A stretch of 64,000 bases of DNA, from positions 1 through 64,000 of the IMG/VR virus record IMGVR_UViG_3300023174_000071. One strand, given 5' to 3'. Made by a program: the position numbers and the translations under genes. Under the pieces are notes generated by a model. The model worked only from the letters and a program-made list of their open reading frames with translations. It was not told the origin of the DNA and searched no databases. This stretch comes from a virus. This document shows positions 50,382 through 58,048 of the stretch, piece by piece; position 1 is the first letter of the stretch, and each line of letters starts with the position of its first letter.

Positions 50382-50681
50382 ATGAAGAAAGTTGGAGAGC
50401 ATCTTTATATTATTCAAAGCGCTGTTACCGGTGCTGTTAAAATTGGCCGCTCTAATGATGTAGATAAGCGGCTAAAACAATTGCAAACAGGAAGTTCTTA
50501 TCGCTTGGTTCTTCTTGCTAGCTTTGAAAGCCAAGGTCACATGGAAGCATTTCTTCATAAGAAATTTGAGAGATATAAATCCTCAATGCAAGGAGAATGG
50601 TTCACTCATTATTGTTTACCAAACTTGCCGGATTGGATGTATGAGAAGTTACCATTTGACGATATGTGGTGGAAGCAGTAA
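50382..50681 (+). CDS. T5orf172/GIY-YIG-like domain protein
   Basis: 99 aa. LYIIQSAVTGAVKIGRSNDVDKRLKQLQTG is the T5orf172 (MUG113) form of the GIY-YIG fold, then GHMEAFLHKKFERYKSSMQGEWF with the metal-binding Glu. Single-domain; may be a stand-alone nuclease. Stop faces the exonuclease gene at 50684. Confidence 0.85.
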   Translation: MKKVGEHLYIIQSAVTGAVKIGRSNDVDKRLKQLQTGSSYRLVLLASFESQGHMEAFLHKKFERYKSSMQGEWFTHYCLPNLPDWMYEKLPFDDMWWKQ

Positions 50682-50683
50682 TC

Positions 50684-51247
50684 TCATTTTGGAATGGTTT
50701 CTAACATATCCAGCATTTTAAACCAAAGCTTCATCGTATTGTAAGCGTCATCAATAGCACGATGCTTTGTTCCTTTGAAATGCATACCATATTTTAAAAT
50801 ACTCTTTGCCAAACCACCTTGAGTCTTTTCGTTCCTAGAGATCATAAGACTTTGGTGGATTGTTTTTACGTTAATATAAGAATGACCGAGAATCCACTCG
50901 TAAGGCATACCCGTTTCTTGTAGTTGATTCTTGAGAAGATAATGGTCGCCTCCACCCCAAGTAACAACACATTGTTTAAATTTAAATGGCTTTAAATATT
51001 CACAAAGGTCATAATACGCTTCATGGAGAGGTTTTGCCGCATCAACATCTGCTTGCTTAATTGTAGTTAAGCGAATGATATATTCACTTAAATTTTCATT
51101 TGGATTTACAAAGAAGTGTTTTTTCTCTATAATTTCTCTCTTGTATGCATTTCCAACCGTTACACCAATTTCAATAATCTTTCCGGAAGGTTGGTTCATC
51201 TCTAAATCAAGACTTACATATATTGGAGAATTATGTTCTTCACTCAT
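50684..51247 (-). CDS. DEDD-family 3'-5' exonuclease
   Basis: 187 aa. Motifs Exo I VSLDLEMNQPSGKIIEIGV near 12, Exo II-like VTWGGGDHYLLKN near 93 and Exo III KHRAIDDAYNT near 165. Similar to RNase T/DNA polymerase III epsilon-like exonucleases. Could trim RNA or DNA ends. Start overlaps the aldolase stop by 4 nt. Confidence 0.88.
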   Translation of the reverse strand: MSEEHNSPIYVSLDLEMNQPSGKIIEIGVTVGNAYKREIIEKKHFFVNPNENLSEYIIRLTTIKQADVDAAKPLHEAYYDLCEYLKPFKFKQCVVTWGGGDHYLLKNQLQETGMPYEWILGHSYINVKTIHQSLMISRNEKTQGGLAKSILKYGMHFKGTKHRAIDDAYNTMKLWFKMLDMLETIPK

Positions 51248-51837
51248 GGGTTAACTCCAGATAGCAAAACAATTTGGCAAATATGCTCAAGACGTTCAAT
51301 ATGCTCAAATGCTGCCCAAGGAGAATTTGCAACAGCGGTGACTCCATGACCCATTTGTCCAACAATATCATATTTCAAATTCCCATCGCTGTCAACCCCC
51401 AGATTCTTTGCTGTCTCTTCACCTAAAATAACGGAAGTTACAGGTAAAATCGGGACCGATGGGCCAATACGAGTGTAGCGATATAATTCCGGGAAGTTAG
51501 AACAGATTTTCTGTAAATCAAAACCACGATACATAGCCGCAATTGTAGCAGTAGGATGAAGATGAACAACAGACCGTGTTACCTTTGAATCCTTTTGAAT
51601 TAAATAATGCATATGTAATTCGCCCGAAGGGTTCATGGAAGAAGGTATCTTTAATCCACCTTCTTCGATTTTTACTTTTGTAATATGCTCAGGTTCTATA
51701 ATCGTTTTGCGCCAACCAGATGGTGTTATATATAGAGTATTTCCCGTTTTTCTTTTTAGAGAAATATTGCCATCACGAGTTGTAATCCAACCTCGTTCAT
51801 AAGCTTTTCTCATTACATCACCAATTGAAGTCAGCAT
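51244..51837 (-). CDS. Class II aldolase/adducin-family protein
   Basis: 197 aa. Zinc-aldolase signatures: RDGNISLKRKTGNTLYITPSG near 21-42, the catalytic-type ELHMHYLIQ (Glu-x-His-x-His) near 72, VVHLHPTATIAAM near 92 and GQMGHGVTAVANS near 158. Known members cleave sugar phosphates such as fuculose-1-phosphate or dehydrate methylthioribulose-1-phosphate. Phage role unknown; could serve nucleotide-sugar or methionine salvage. Confidence 0.88.
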   Translation of the reverse strand: MLTSIGDVMRKAYERGWITTRDGNISLKRKTGNTLYITPSGWRKTIIEPEHITKVKIEEGGLKIPSSMNPSGELHMHYLIQKDSKVTRSVVHLHPTATIAAMYRGFDLQKICSNFPELYRYTRIGPSVPILPVTSVILGEETAKNLGVDSDGNLKYDIVGQMGHGVTAVANSPWAAFEHIERLEHICQIVLLSGVNP

Positions 51838-51838
51838 T

Positions 51839-52066
51839 TTATTCCTTAAGGTTTTCTTCTTTTACCAATGAAAATAGTTGATAGGATAGCAATCTATCAC
51901 CACAAGGTTCTGAGCAACTAGTACATCCAGAGCAAAACTTTTTACCAATTGCTTTCAATGACTCTAATCTTTTTTCTATATGTTCTTCTGATTTAATTCT
52001 TATTTGTTTAAAATAGGTTTGTTGAGGGTTTTTCCAATCTTTAAATTGAGCAATAATTAAAAACAT
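51839..52066 (-). CDS. Hypothetical Cys-rich small protein
   Basis: 75 aa from the ATG at 52066 (GGA upstream). Contains FCSGCTSCSEPCG, four cysteines in a short span likely to bind zinc or an iron-sulfur cluster. Precedes the aldolase gene in the same unit. Confidence 0.62.
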   Translation of the reverse strand: MFLIIAQFKDWKNPQQTYFKQIRIKSEEHIEKRLESLKAIGKKFCSGCTSCSEPCGDRLLSYQLFSLVKEENLKE

Positions 52067-52125
52067 TTTATTTTTCCTATAATCTATTAATATCGACAAA
52101 AGAGTTTGATTCTCTGGAGGGAAAG

Positions 52126-52290
52126 ATGTGGCGTGAAGTTTTTAATGATAAAAAAGAAGTTCCTTTCTTCTTAGATGCAGACGACTGTACCGAAGAACAC
52201 GTTATCGAACCGGAAAAGAAGCAAGAAAAAGAAAAGGAACAAATCAAAAATATAACAAAAGAAGAAGCGTTAAAAAAACTTCTTTGGTAA
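52126..52290 (+). CDS. Small charged protein, 54 aa
   Basis: ATG at 52126 with GGAGG 6 nt upstream. Acidic head (FFLDADDCTEEHVIEPE) and Lys/Glu-rich helix. Ends within the 3' end of the convergent membrane-protein gene. Confidence 0.6.
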   Translation: MWREVFNDKKEVPFFLDADDCTEEHVIEPEKKQEKEKEQIKNITKEEALKKLLW

Positions 52291-52425
52291 TCTTTTCTTT
52301 TTCTTTGCGAAAAGGTCATTAAAAACAGAAAAAATGCCCAGCAAAGCCAACGCTCCTATAATAGCGAAAAAAGCAAATTCATAATTTTCAGAATTGCTGT
52401 CCGAGAAAGATGAAAGAAAAAACAT
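52270..52425 (-). CDS. Small membrane protein, 51 aa
   Basis: ATG at 52425 with GGAGAAG 2-8 nt upstream. One membrane segment (EFAFFAIIGALALLGIFSVF), then a basic end (KKKKRLPKKFF). Overlaps the convergent 54-aa gene by 21 nt. The codons for ALALL lie in one arm of a 15-bp inverted repeat. Confidence 0.55.
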   Translation of the reverse strand: MFFLSSFSDSNSENYEFAFFAIIGALALLGIFSVFNDLFAKKKKRLPKKFF

Positions 52426-52474
52426 TTCTTCTCCGCTATATCAAACGGTAAAAATAGTCGAGCGTTGGCTTTGC
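52341..52474. repeat. 15-bp perfect inverted repeat around the membrane-protein start
   Basis: 52341-52355 is the exact reverse complement of 52460-52474; spacer of 104 nt. On the plus strand the right arm is followed by CTTTTTTCTCC, like a terminator. On the minus strand the leader would pair with the coding region of the 51-aa gene. Confidence 0.75.
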
Positions 52475-52517
52475 CTTTTTTCTCCACTGATGTTAACGTT
52501 ACATCATCAGAACGCTC

Positions 52518-52546
52518 TTGTCTTAATGAGTGTCAACTGTTATTAT
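52518..52546 (+). promoter_or_regulatory. Sigma-70-type promoter
   Basis: TTGTCT at 52518-52523, 17-nt spacer, TATTAT at 52541-52546, 25 nt upstream of the ATG at 52571. Good match at both boxes. Confidence 0.6.
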
Positions 52547-52570
52547 TTCCTCATAACTTGAGGCGGAAAA

Positions 52571-52900
52571 ATGAGTACCGACGTTCCATCGAGTAAACTG
52601 GAAGAACGAGCAAAATATGCTATGCATTTATGGTTTCTTGTTTTTTCCGACACGCTGCCACCTGATTCAAAAATTGGAATTCGTTTAAATTTTGAATGGA
52701 GTGGTTATTTCTCCGCAAACTTGTTTATCAGCGTAAAAGAACAGGAAACAGGGAAGATTTTAGAAGTACCTTATCTTGATCAATATCGACCAACTAGAGC
52801 GGCAACACCTGAGATTGCTTTAGATAATCTCATTTATTATCTTGAAGCTGATACGAACAAACAGAAGAAACCAAAAGCTGAATCAAAGGAGAAGAAATGA
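52571..52900 (+). CDS. Hypothetical protein, 109 aa
   Basis: Mixed alpha/beta protein with KIGIRLNFEWSGYFSANLFISV and a Lys-rich C-terminal tail. First gene after a promoter; overlaps the next start by 4 nt. No family recognised. Confidence 0.66.
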   Translation: MSTDVPSSKLEERAKYAMHLWFLVFSDTLPPDSKIGIRLNFEWSGYFSANLFISVKEQETGKILEVPYLDQYRPTRAATPEIALDNLIYYLEADTNKQKKPKAESKEKK

Positions 52901-53214
52901 GCGACAATAAACAGCCGGATCCGGTACCAAATGGCCATCCTGCACTTTGGGATTTGATCATCTCTGACATGAAAGGTCGAGATGAACTTGGTTTGAAAAA
53001 TTACGGAACAAGGTTGCAACCGTTTAATGGTCGCAGCGCTATTAAGGATGTTTACGAAGAACTTCTCGATGGTATGGTTTATCTAAAGCAGCTTCAGTTT
53101 GAGCTTCATTCTATCTCCACTCAGATTAAAGAAGTCGCAGAAATGATGGCTCAATCTGAAGCAAAAGAAAAGCTTGAAAATGTATCCTCAAAAATAGAGA
53201 CTTTTTTGCTTTAA
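52897..53214 (+). CDS. Conserved phage protein with GLKNYGT-LQPFNGR motif
   Basis: 105 aa. GRDELGLKNYGTRLQPFNGRSAIKDVYEELLDGMVYLKQL matches a widespread phage protein type (often D-A-x-x-E-x-L-D-x-x-V-Y-L). Function not established to my knowledge; the helix pattern recalls small MazG-like folds but catalytic residues are incomplete. Confidence 0.75.
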   Translation: MSDNKQPDPVPNGHPALWDLIISDMKGRDELGLKNYGTRLQPFNGRSAIKDVYEELLDGMVYLKQLQFELHSISTQIKEVAEMMAQSEAKEKLENVSSKIETFLL

Positions 53215-53215
53215 C

Positions 53216-53371
53216 ATGCCGCTAAAAAAAGAAAAGATATTTAATTGTATCGAATTCTTTTTTGAATTATTGATATTTTCTATTTGCATTATTACATTTT
53301 TGATAATGAAAACTATCATGAATGTTAAAAATAAAATAACAAATTGCATCATCAAAATGCTAAAAAACTAA
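53216..53371 (+). CDS. Small membrane protein, 51 aa
   Basis: ATG at 53216 lies two nt after the previous stop. Membrane segment FFFELLIFSICIITFLIM in the middle, basic ends. No separate ribosome site is obvious; probably coupled. Confidence 0.5.
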   Translation: MPLKKEKIFNCIEFFFELLIFSICIITFLIMKTIMNVKNKITNCIIKMLKN

Positions 53372-53418
53372 CATGATCATAGGAGTTCAAAACTAAAACA
53401 GAATAGAGGGAGAGAGAG

Positions 53419-53583
53419 ATGAAGCCAATTGATTTTTTGGTTTGGTTCTTAGATATATTTTTATTTTTCCCACTATCTAATTTTGTTTTTTGGTTAATCG
53501 AGCACCCCTATTGGTTTTATAGTTTAACGTTTTTCACCATTGCAATGAGTTTGTTTTTTCTTTACAAAACAAAAAATCAATGA
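53419..53583 (+). CDS. Small membrane protein, 54 aa
   Basis: ATG at 53419 with GAGGGAGAGAGAG upstream. Two hydrophobic segments (FLVWFLDIFLFFPLSNFVFWLI and LTFFTIAMSLFFLY), short basic tail. No family recognised. Confidence 0.6.
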   Translation: MKPIDFLVWFLDIFLFFPLSNFVFWLIEHPYWFYSLTFFTIAMSLFFLYKTKNQ

Positions 53584-53626
53584 ATTTTCCAATTCTGATT
53601 GAAATCAGTTCAATTAGAGAGGGAAC

Positions 53627-53896
53627 TTGGAAAAAGAAGTTAAAAGAATGAATGAAAAAGAAGTGCAAGACTTAATTTCAAGTCTAACTATCGAACATGA
53701 GATTCGATACCCTGTTCCTGGTGAAGTCTGGATTTCACCTGATTTTGAAGAAGCTTTAATAATTTTATCTGCCGAAGTTATTGGTAAAAATGATGAAACT
53801 ATTCCGGGCATAGTCTATCAAATAGGTAAAACCATGAGAGTGATGTCACTAGACACATTTGCAAAAAGCTTTATCAATAAAAAGGATTTAAAATGA
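53627..53896 (+). CDS. Hypothetical protein, 89 aa
   Basis: TTG start at 53627 behind GAGAGGG, or ATG at 53648. Beta-rich domain with PVPGEVWISPDFEEALIIL. Overlaps next gene by 4 nt. No family recognised. Confidence 0.62.
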   Translation: MEKEVKRMNEKEVQDLISSLTIEHEIRYPVPGEVWISPDFEEALIILSAEVIGKNDETIPGIVYQIGKTMRVMSLDTFAKSFINKKDLK

Positions 53897-54201
53897 GCAA
53901 GTTAGACATTTATAAGATTCCTGTATTCGAAGAAGATGACCGCTTTAAGCCAGTAACTGCTAGCCATTTTTTCATTAAGAAAGTTGGACTTCGCTATGCT
54001 TATCAGATCGAAGGCTCTCCTTGGTTTGTGTTTAAGAATGGAGAAACGGTAGACGATCTTTGTTTTGCTGATGCTTCCAGTAACAAGTTTTATACAATTG
54101 ATGAATTTATCTTGTCATATTCTATTCCGCCTAAGGTCAGAACGCTTATGACATATTTCTTTGTTAAACTCGGAAAGGAAACCGAACCCATCGGAGGCTG
54201 A
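53893..54201 (+). CDS. Hypothetical protein, 102 aa
   Basis: Mixed alpha/beta protein with FFIKKVGLRYAYQIEGSPWFVFKNGE. In an operon with the genes on either side. No family recognised. Confidence 0.62.
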   Translation: MSKLDIYKIPVFEEDDRFKPVTASHFFIKKVGLRYAYQIEGSPWFVFKNGETVDDLCFADASSNKFYTIDEFILSYSIPPKVRTLMTYFFVKLGKETEPIGG

Positions 54202-54202
54202 A

Positions 54203-54481
54203 GTGAATCGTCACGAAATTCTTATTTACGCAAAAGCTCATCCTCATACTCAAATTGAAGTTGAAAAAGAAGTCGAACTTGATATTCCCGGAGAAGATGA
54301 TGATGGTGCTTGGTTTTTAAATGGAATTTTAGTTGAAGGTCCGACGACACTTTGTCCCGGCGATCACATTAAGTATAAGCGAGGCGCTAATCCAAATAAG
54401 CAACCTCGCACTATACGTTGGCCATTTAGTTTTGGAAACTATACTGGCCAAGCGCCATGGGACCAGTTTGGTGACAATTAA
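54203..54481 (+). CDS. Hypothetical protein, 92 aa, GTG start
   Basis: GTG at 54203 lies 5 nt after GGAGG and one nt after the previous stop. Beta-rich, with GEDDDGAWFLNGILVEGPTTLCPGDHIKYK. Overlaps the stop of the convergent protease gene by 4 nt. No family recognised. Confidence 0.64.
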   Translation: MNRHEILIYAKAHPHTQIEVEKEVELDIPGEDDDGAWFLNGILVEGPTTLCPGDHIKYKRGANPNKQPRTIRWPFSFGNYTGQAPWDQFGDN

Positions 54482-55155
54482 AGAATTTTGATATTTTTAA
54501 TCGGCGTAATGATCGGCATAGTGGGTTGAGTTTCGGGCTCACCTTGAATATTATTAAATATTGGTGTCGCAATAGTTATTCCGATTAAATATCCCTTTTG
54601 GTTGAAAACTCCTCCTCCGCTAGAACCCGGAAGAGCAAAGCCGTTGGCAATATATAGATCATTATAAACCCAAGATATCATGCCCGGATTGACGAAAGCA
54701 ACTCTGCCTTCTGGGCAGCCTACTTGGAAAATATCATCTCCAACTTCAACATTTTCATGGGATATGTTTGCTGGTCTCATACCTTTTGGCGCAGCCTCTA
54801 TTGGATAGATCGCCCAATCTGATTTCATTGAATCGTCATTATCTAAATAAAAATCATCAAGTTCGGCGCACTCTTCTGGCGCCTCAATAAAGCAAGCTCT
54901 TTTTTTATTTTCTGGCATAGCGTTAGCAACATGTTCCGCTGTAACTATGCCCCAACCTATTCTTGAATCTTTAATTAAAGTTCCGCTTCCAATTGGTTTC
55001 CAGCCGTCTAAATCTACTTGAATAACTACGCTCTCCTTTATAATAGTTTTGATAACTTGTTTGTTGTTCCCTGAACCCCCAAATCCACTTTCCGGATGAC
55101 AAGCAAACAGCGCAAGAAGAATGAAACTGAGGAAGGGCTTAAATAAATTAAGCAT
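54478..55155 (-). CDS. Trypsin-like serine protease, predicted lipoprotein
   Basis: 225 aa. Signal MLNLFKPFLSFILLALFAC ends in a lipobox-like LFAC. The chymotrypsin-type triad is visible: WGIVTAEHVAN (His near 73), SDWAIYPIE (Asp near 112) and GFALPGSSGGGVFNQKGYLIGIT (Ser near 180). Both beta-barrel halves are present. An envelope-anchored protease of the DegP/trypsin kind, without PDZ domain. Stands alone on the minus strand. Confidence 0.88.
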   Translation of the reverse strand: MLNLFKPFLSFILLALFACHPESGFGGSGNNKQVIKTIIKESVVIQVDLDGWKPIGSGTLIKDSRIGWGIVTAEHVANAMPENKKRACFIEAPEECAELDDFYLDNDDSMKSDWAIYPIEAAPKGMRPANISHENVEVGDDIFQVGCPEGRVAFVNPGMISWVYNDLYIANGFALPGSSGGGVFNQKGYLIGITIATPIFNNIQGEPETQPTMPIITPIKNIKIL

Positions 55156-55258
55156 GAAGCCTCCCCGGTTGCGTTTAGTCGCAATTTAATATCAAAAAAA
55201 TAGCAGAATAACAATCTGAGATATTAGCAGGTTCCGGATTGTTTGCTTGCATTTTCTT

Positions 55259-55287
55259 TTGATATTGAAAAGAATATTTATTATTTT
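55259..55287 (+). promoter_or_regulatory. Possible promoter of the hsp20 gene
   Basis: TTGATA at 55259-55264, 17-nt spacer, TATTTT at 55282-55287, upstream of the inverted repeat and hsp20. AT-rich region makes chance matches likely. Confidence 0.35.
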
Positions 55288-55329
55288 CATCTGCTAATAG
55301 AGTAGCATGTTTTGAAGGCGTAAGCTTTC

Positions 55330-55355
55330 TTCTTGAGATCATTTTGACTCAAGAA
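55330..55355 (+). promoter_or_regulatory. HAIR-like operator upstream of hsp20
   Basis: TTCTTGAG at 55330-55337 and CTCAAGAA at 55348-55355 form a perfect 8-bp inverted repeat with 10-nt spacing. HspR operators (HAIR) read CTTGAGT-N7-ACTCAAG; the right half is an exact match and the left matches six of seven, with one extra spacer base. It lies about 70 nt before the hsp20 start. Confidence 0.55.
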
Positions 55356-55425
55356 CCCCCGTATCTAATTGAATGGGAAAACAAAAAAACTAATCGCACC
55401 TTTAAGGGCGAAAAAGGAGAATAAA

Positions 55426-55920
55426 ATGAAAAAAGATAGCACAGCTGGAATTGCGTCAACACTAAACTCACGTACAAGAAATCGTTTGGCGCAAGAATTC
55501 GCAACACCATTTGATATGTTTTTCGATGAAGTTATGGCTCAAACTTTTCCCGGCTTTTCAGTTGGTTTTGGTCAAGATTTTTTTGAGAAAGGCAGTTATC
55601 CAAAAGTAAATATCATCAATAACGACGCTGCTGTGATTATTGAGGCGGCAGTTCCGGGCCTCGAAAAAGAGGATATCTCTATTGATCTATCTGAGGGTAT
55701 TCTTACTATTAGCGGCAAATCTAACCAATCTCATGACGCAAAGAATTATGTTCACCGAGAGATTAAGCGATCTAGTTTTTCAAGATCATTTAAGCTTGAT
55801 GAAAATTTGGACTGCGAAAAAATTGATGCTGAAATGAAAAATGGCTTGCTTCTTTTAAAGATTGAAAAGAAAAAGCCAGAAGAAGTTTTGCCAAAGATTC
55901 GTAGAATTTCTATTAGCTAA
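55426..55920 (+). CDS. Small heat-shock protein, Hsp20/alpha-crystallin family
   Basis: 164 aa from the ATG at 55426 with AAGGAG upstream. An N-terminal arm with FDMFFDEVMAQTFPGF precedes the crystallin domain: PKVNIINNDAAVIIEAAVPGLEKEDISIDLSEGILTI, KNYVHREIKRSSFSRSFKL and MKNGLLLLKIEKKK with the conserved G-x-L. ATP-independent chaperone; phage versions are known from cyanophages and large phages and may help virion or host proteostasis. Behind a HAIR-like site. Confidence 0.95.
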   Translation: MKKDSTAGIASTLNSRTRNRLAQEFATPFDMFFDEVMAQTFPGFSVGFGQDFFEKGSYPKVNIINNDAAVIIEAAVPGLEKEDISIDLSEGILTISGKSNQSHDAKNYVHREIKRSSFSRSFKLDENLDCEKIDAEMKNGLLLLKIEKKKPEEVLPKIRRISIS

Positions 55921-55947
55921 TAGTTAAGTTTTAGCTATGGAGATAAG

Positions 55948-56523
55948 ATGCAGAAAGATCGTTACTCTGAAGATCGAGTGATAGAAATTAAGGGTGAGAC
56001 AAAAACTCTTACCGTTAAAGATAATGTTACAGTTCAGGAAACTCTTTCTGCATCTAAAGTTGAAGCTACAGATGCTTCTCAGCCATCAACATTTGCTGGA
56101 AATGTAACTGTTGGTGGCGCTATTAATGCAAATTCAATTGAAACAACCTCCGGAGTTACAATCGGTGGTGCCGCTGCTTTTTATGGAAGTCAAAAGTGTA
56201 AAACAAAACGATTGACCAGTTCTCCTTATTCAGTTGCGGACAGTGATTATTTTATTGTTTGCTCAGCAAATAATGCGACTATAACTTTACCTTATTCCGG
56301 ATCTTCTAGAGTTTTTATTATAAAAAATCATACAAGCACTGCTCTAACAATTAATGCTGGTTCACTTGGTAGTCGTGATAATGATATATATTCAGGAACA
56401 AGCACAACTGGAAGTAACAATTATACTTTGGCTGAATATAAGAGTGTTGTAATTATTGGAACTGCGAATCTAAGTTTTTCTGGGAGATCTGGGACAGATT
56501 ACTGGATTGTTAGCTATCTATAA
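55948..56523 (+). CDS. Fibre-like structural protein
   Basis: 191 aa. Residues 15-75 have short strand repeats (TLTVKDNVTVQETLSASKVEATD, FAGNVTVGGAINANSIETT) typical of trimeric tail-fibre shafts; the C-terminal part (ADSDYFIVCSANNATITLP, HTSTALTINAGSLGSRDNDIYSG) resembles a fibre head. The only likely virion surface protein in this part. Ribosome site GGAGATAAG. Confidence 0.75.
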   Translation: MQKDRYSEDRVIEIKGETKTLTVKDNVTVQETLSASKVEATDASQPSTFAGNVTVGGAINANSIETTSGVTIGGAAAFYGSQKCKTKRLTSSPYSVADSDYFIVCSANNATITLPYSGSSRVFIIKNHTSTALTINAGSLGSRDNDIYSGTSTTGSNNYTLAEYKSVVIIGTANLSFSGRSGTDYWIVSYL

Positions 56524-56689
56524 GATTTATACTGTGCAATTTTAAATATATTCGCATTAATACTTGTTTTCATCTATTAATATTCCTATCATCAGGAGAA
56601 TGCATAAGCTTTTTCTATTGGACGAACTTGAAACGCTTAAGCAAATTAAAAAGCGCTGATTCCTGCTGCCATTCTTTTGGGAGGAAGAT
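56524..56689 (+). other. Short gap of 166 nt
   Basis: AT-rich stretch between the fibre gene and 56690 with no gene and no clear promoter or hairpin that I can support. Confidence 0.4.
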
Positions 56690-57019
56690 GTGGCAAACTC
56701 CATTAAAAATGGAGAAAATAAAGATCAAGTACCAAATTCATTTTGGTGCTTGTACGATTATTTGACACACAGCGGAAAGTTTACTTCTATAGTTAGGGTG
56801 ACATATATTCGATTTAGATTAAATAATTCAAACTTATGGATTGATTTTTTTGAGAAAGATCATAAAGTAAAATTGGGAGAGGATTTTAATCCAGCACCTG
56901 TTATAAATGATGTTCAGCTATACAATACAAAAAATATAGATTTATTTGAGTTTATATCAAAATGCCCAAGAGACATTGCGATAGATTTATTATTCTTTGT
57001 CAATGAATTTTCTGAATAA
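56690..57019 (+). CDS. Hypothetical protein, 109 aa, GTG start
   Basis: GTG at 56690 with GGGAGGAAG upstream. Ends CPRDIAIDLLFFVNEFSE, slightly like the 36801-41378 family ending, but the rest is unlike. Aromatic-rich. Function unknown. Confidence 0.58.
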   Translation: MANSIKNGENKDQVPNSFWCLYDYLTHSGKFTSIVRVTYIRFRLNNSNLWIDFFEKDHKVKLGEDFNPAPVINDVQLYNTKNIDLFEFISKCPRDIAIDLLFFVNEFSE

Positions 57020-57036
57020 TATTGAGGATATGAAAA

Positions 57037-57360
57037 ATGGCGTTTCAAAGAATTCGAGTTAAAATTCCGCACCAGTTAATTGGCTCTGGGGAGCACTTAT
57101 CTGAAATGCATCCAGAGCAATACTTTTTAGATGAGATGGGCGATCTTATTTACTGCCTATACGCAAGAGGTATGACGCCCGAAGATATCGCAAAACATGT
57201 TTCAAAATACGAACCCGATTTCCCGGTTTCTCGTGTAAATATGTTTATCACATTAGCGGACAGAAAAGTTCTATGGCTTTTAACCGGCGAAGTAAATCGT
57301 AATAAAACTGAAGTTACAAAGAAACTTGCTCGCTTAAGAGAAAAAAAATTTAAACTATAA
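57037..57360 (+). CDS. Hypothetical helix-turn-helix-like protein, 107 aa
   Basis: LIYCLYARGMTPEDIAKHVSKYEPDFPVSRVNMFITLADRK looks like a helix-turn-helix segment at about 45-85, with a basic C-terminus (TKKLARLREKKFKL). Possible DNA-binding regulator; not a certain family. Confidence 0.6.
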   Translation: MAFQRIRVKIPHQLIGSGEHLSEMHPEQYFLDEMGDLIYCLYARGMTPEDIAKHVSKYEPDFPVSRVNMFITLADRKVLWLLTGEVNRNKTEVTKKLARLREKKFKL

Positions 57361-57374
57361 TAAAGGATTTGCGA

Positions 57375-57620
57375 GTGAAACAGGAAAAATTAAAAAACTC
57401 TATCGCTCGCAATTACTTTTTGCTAACCAGTCAGGAAGGTTCAGGGGTAGGCAGAACTTCGATTCGTCCAGGGGTTTCAGATTCGGGCGACAAGGTTTTT
57501 GTTATTGCACCTCAAGAATATGTTGAAAGATATATTCAAAATAATCAGAAGTTGCTAAGTCAATATGGAGAAGATTGGCTTATTCTTTTAGCTATTCAAG
57601 ATTGGATTGCCGGAAAATAA
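57375..57620 (+). CDS. Hypothetical protein, 81 aa
   Basis: GTG at 57375, 7 nt after AAAGGA; a TTG at 57369 is possible. Sequence NSIARNYFLLTSQEGSGVGRTSIRPG then a helical end. No family recognised. Confidence 0.55.
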   Translation: MKQEKLKNSIARNYFLLTSQEGSGVGRTSIRPGVSDSGDKVFVIAPQEYVERYIQNNQKLLSQYGEDWLILLAIQDWIAGK

Positions 57621-57634
57621 TAATCCAAAAGACT

Positions 57635-57663
57635 TGACGATAAAATAAACAAGGTTATTATCT
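57635..57663 (+). promoter_or_regulatory. Possible promoter
   Basis: TTGACG at 57635-57640, 17-nt spacer, ATTATC at 57658-57663. The -10 match is poor. Upstream of 57684. Confidence 0.3.
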
Positions 57664-57683
57664 TCTATAAATTAGGAGAAGAT

Positions 57684-58037
57684 ATGTTTGATTTTGTCGG
57701 ATCTCCAATTTTTGGATTAAAGAATAATTCGCCTCAACTTATTGCCCTAATGTTGAGGGACTTGGCCTCGGCAATAGAGTTGGCCGGAACAACAAGACCT
57801 GTAATGGTTGCGGCTATCGATCCGGTCGGTGAGAATATAATTTTTTATTCATTTAATTCTTTAACCGGACAAATCAAAACAACATCAACTCATCTTCCAA
57901 AAGCCTCTTCACCTATTGCAATGGATGTTATTGCTGAATCAATAGCTAAGGCGACCTTAGAAAAGTTGGCAAAAGGTGAAAATGCTGTCATAGCATGGGA
58001 GTTAACAAACTTTCTTTGCGACTTTTCAAAAATTTAA
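57684..58037 (+). CDS. Hypothetical protein, 117 aa
   Basis: Helix SPQLIALMLRDLASAIELA, then beta strands PVMVAAIDPVGENIIFYSFNSL and a final helix. AGGAGAAGAT precedes the ATG. No family recognised. Confidence 0.65.
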   Translation: MFDFVGSPIFGLKNNSPQLIALMLRDLASAIELAGTTRPVMVAAIDPVGENIIFYSFNSLTGQIKTTSTHLPKASSPIAMDVIAESIAKATLEKLAKGENAVIAWELTNFLCDFSKI

Positions 58038-58048
58038 AGGGATTAATC

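Noticed and set aside
55330-55355. CIRCE element for HrcA
   Set aside because: CIRCE is TTAGCACTC-N9-GAGTGCTAA; the arms here match the HAIR type instead.
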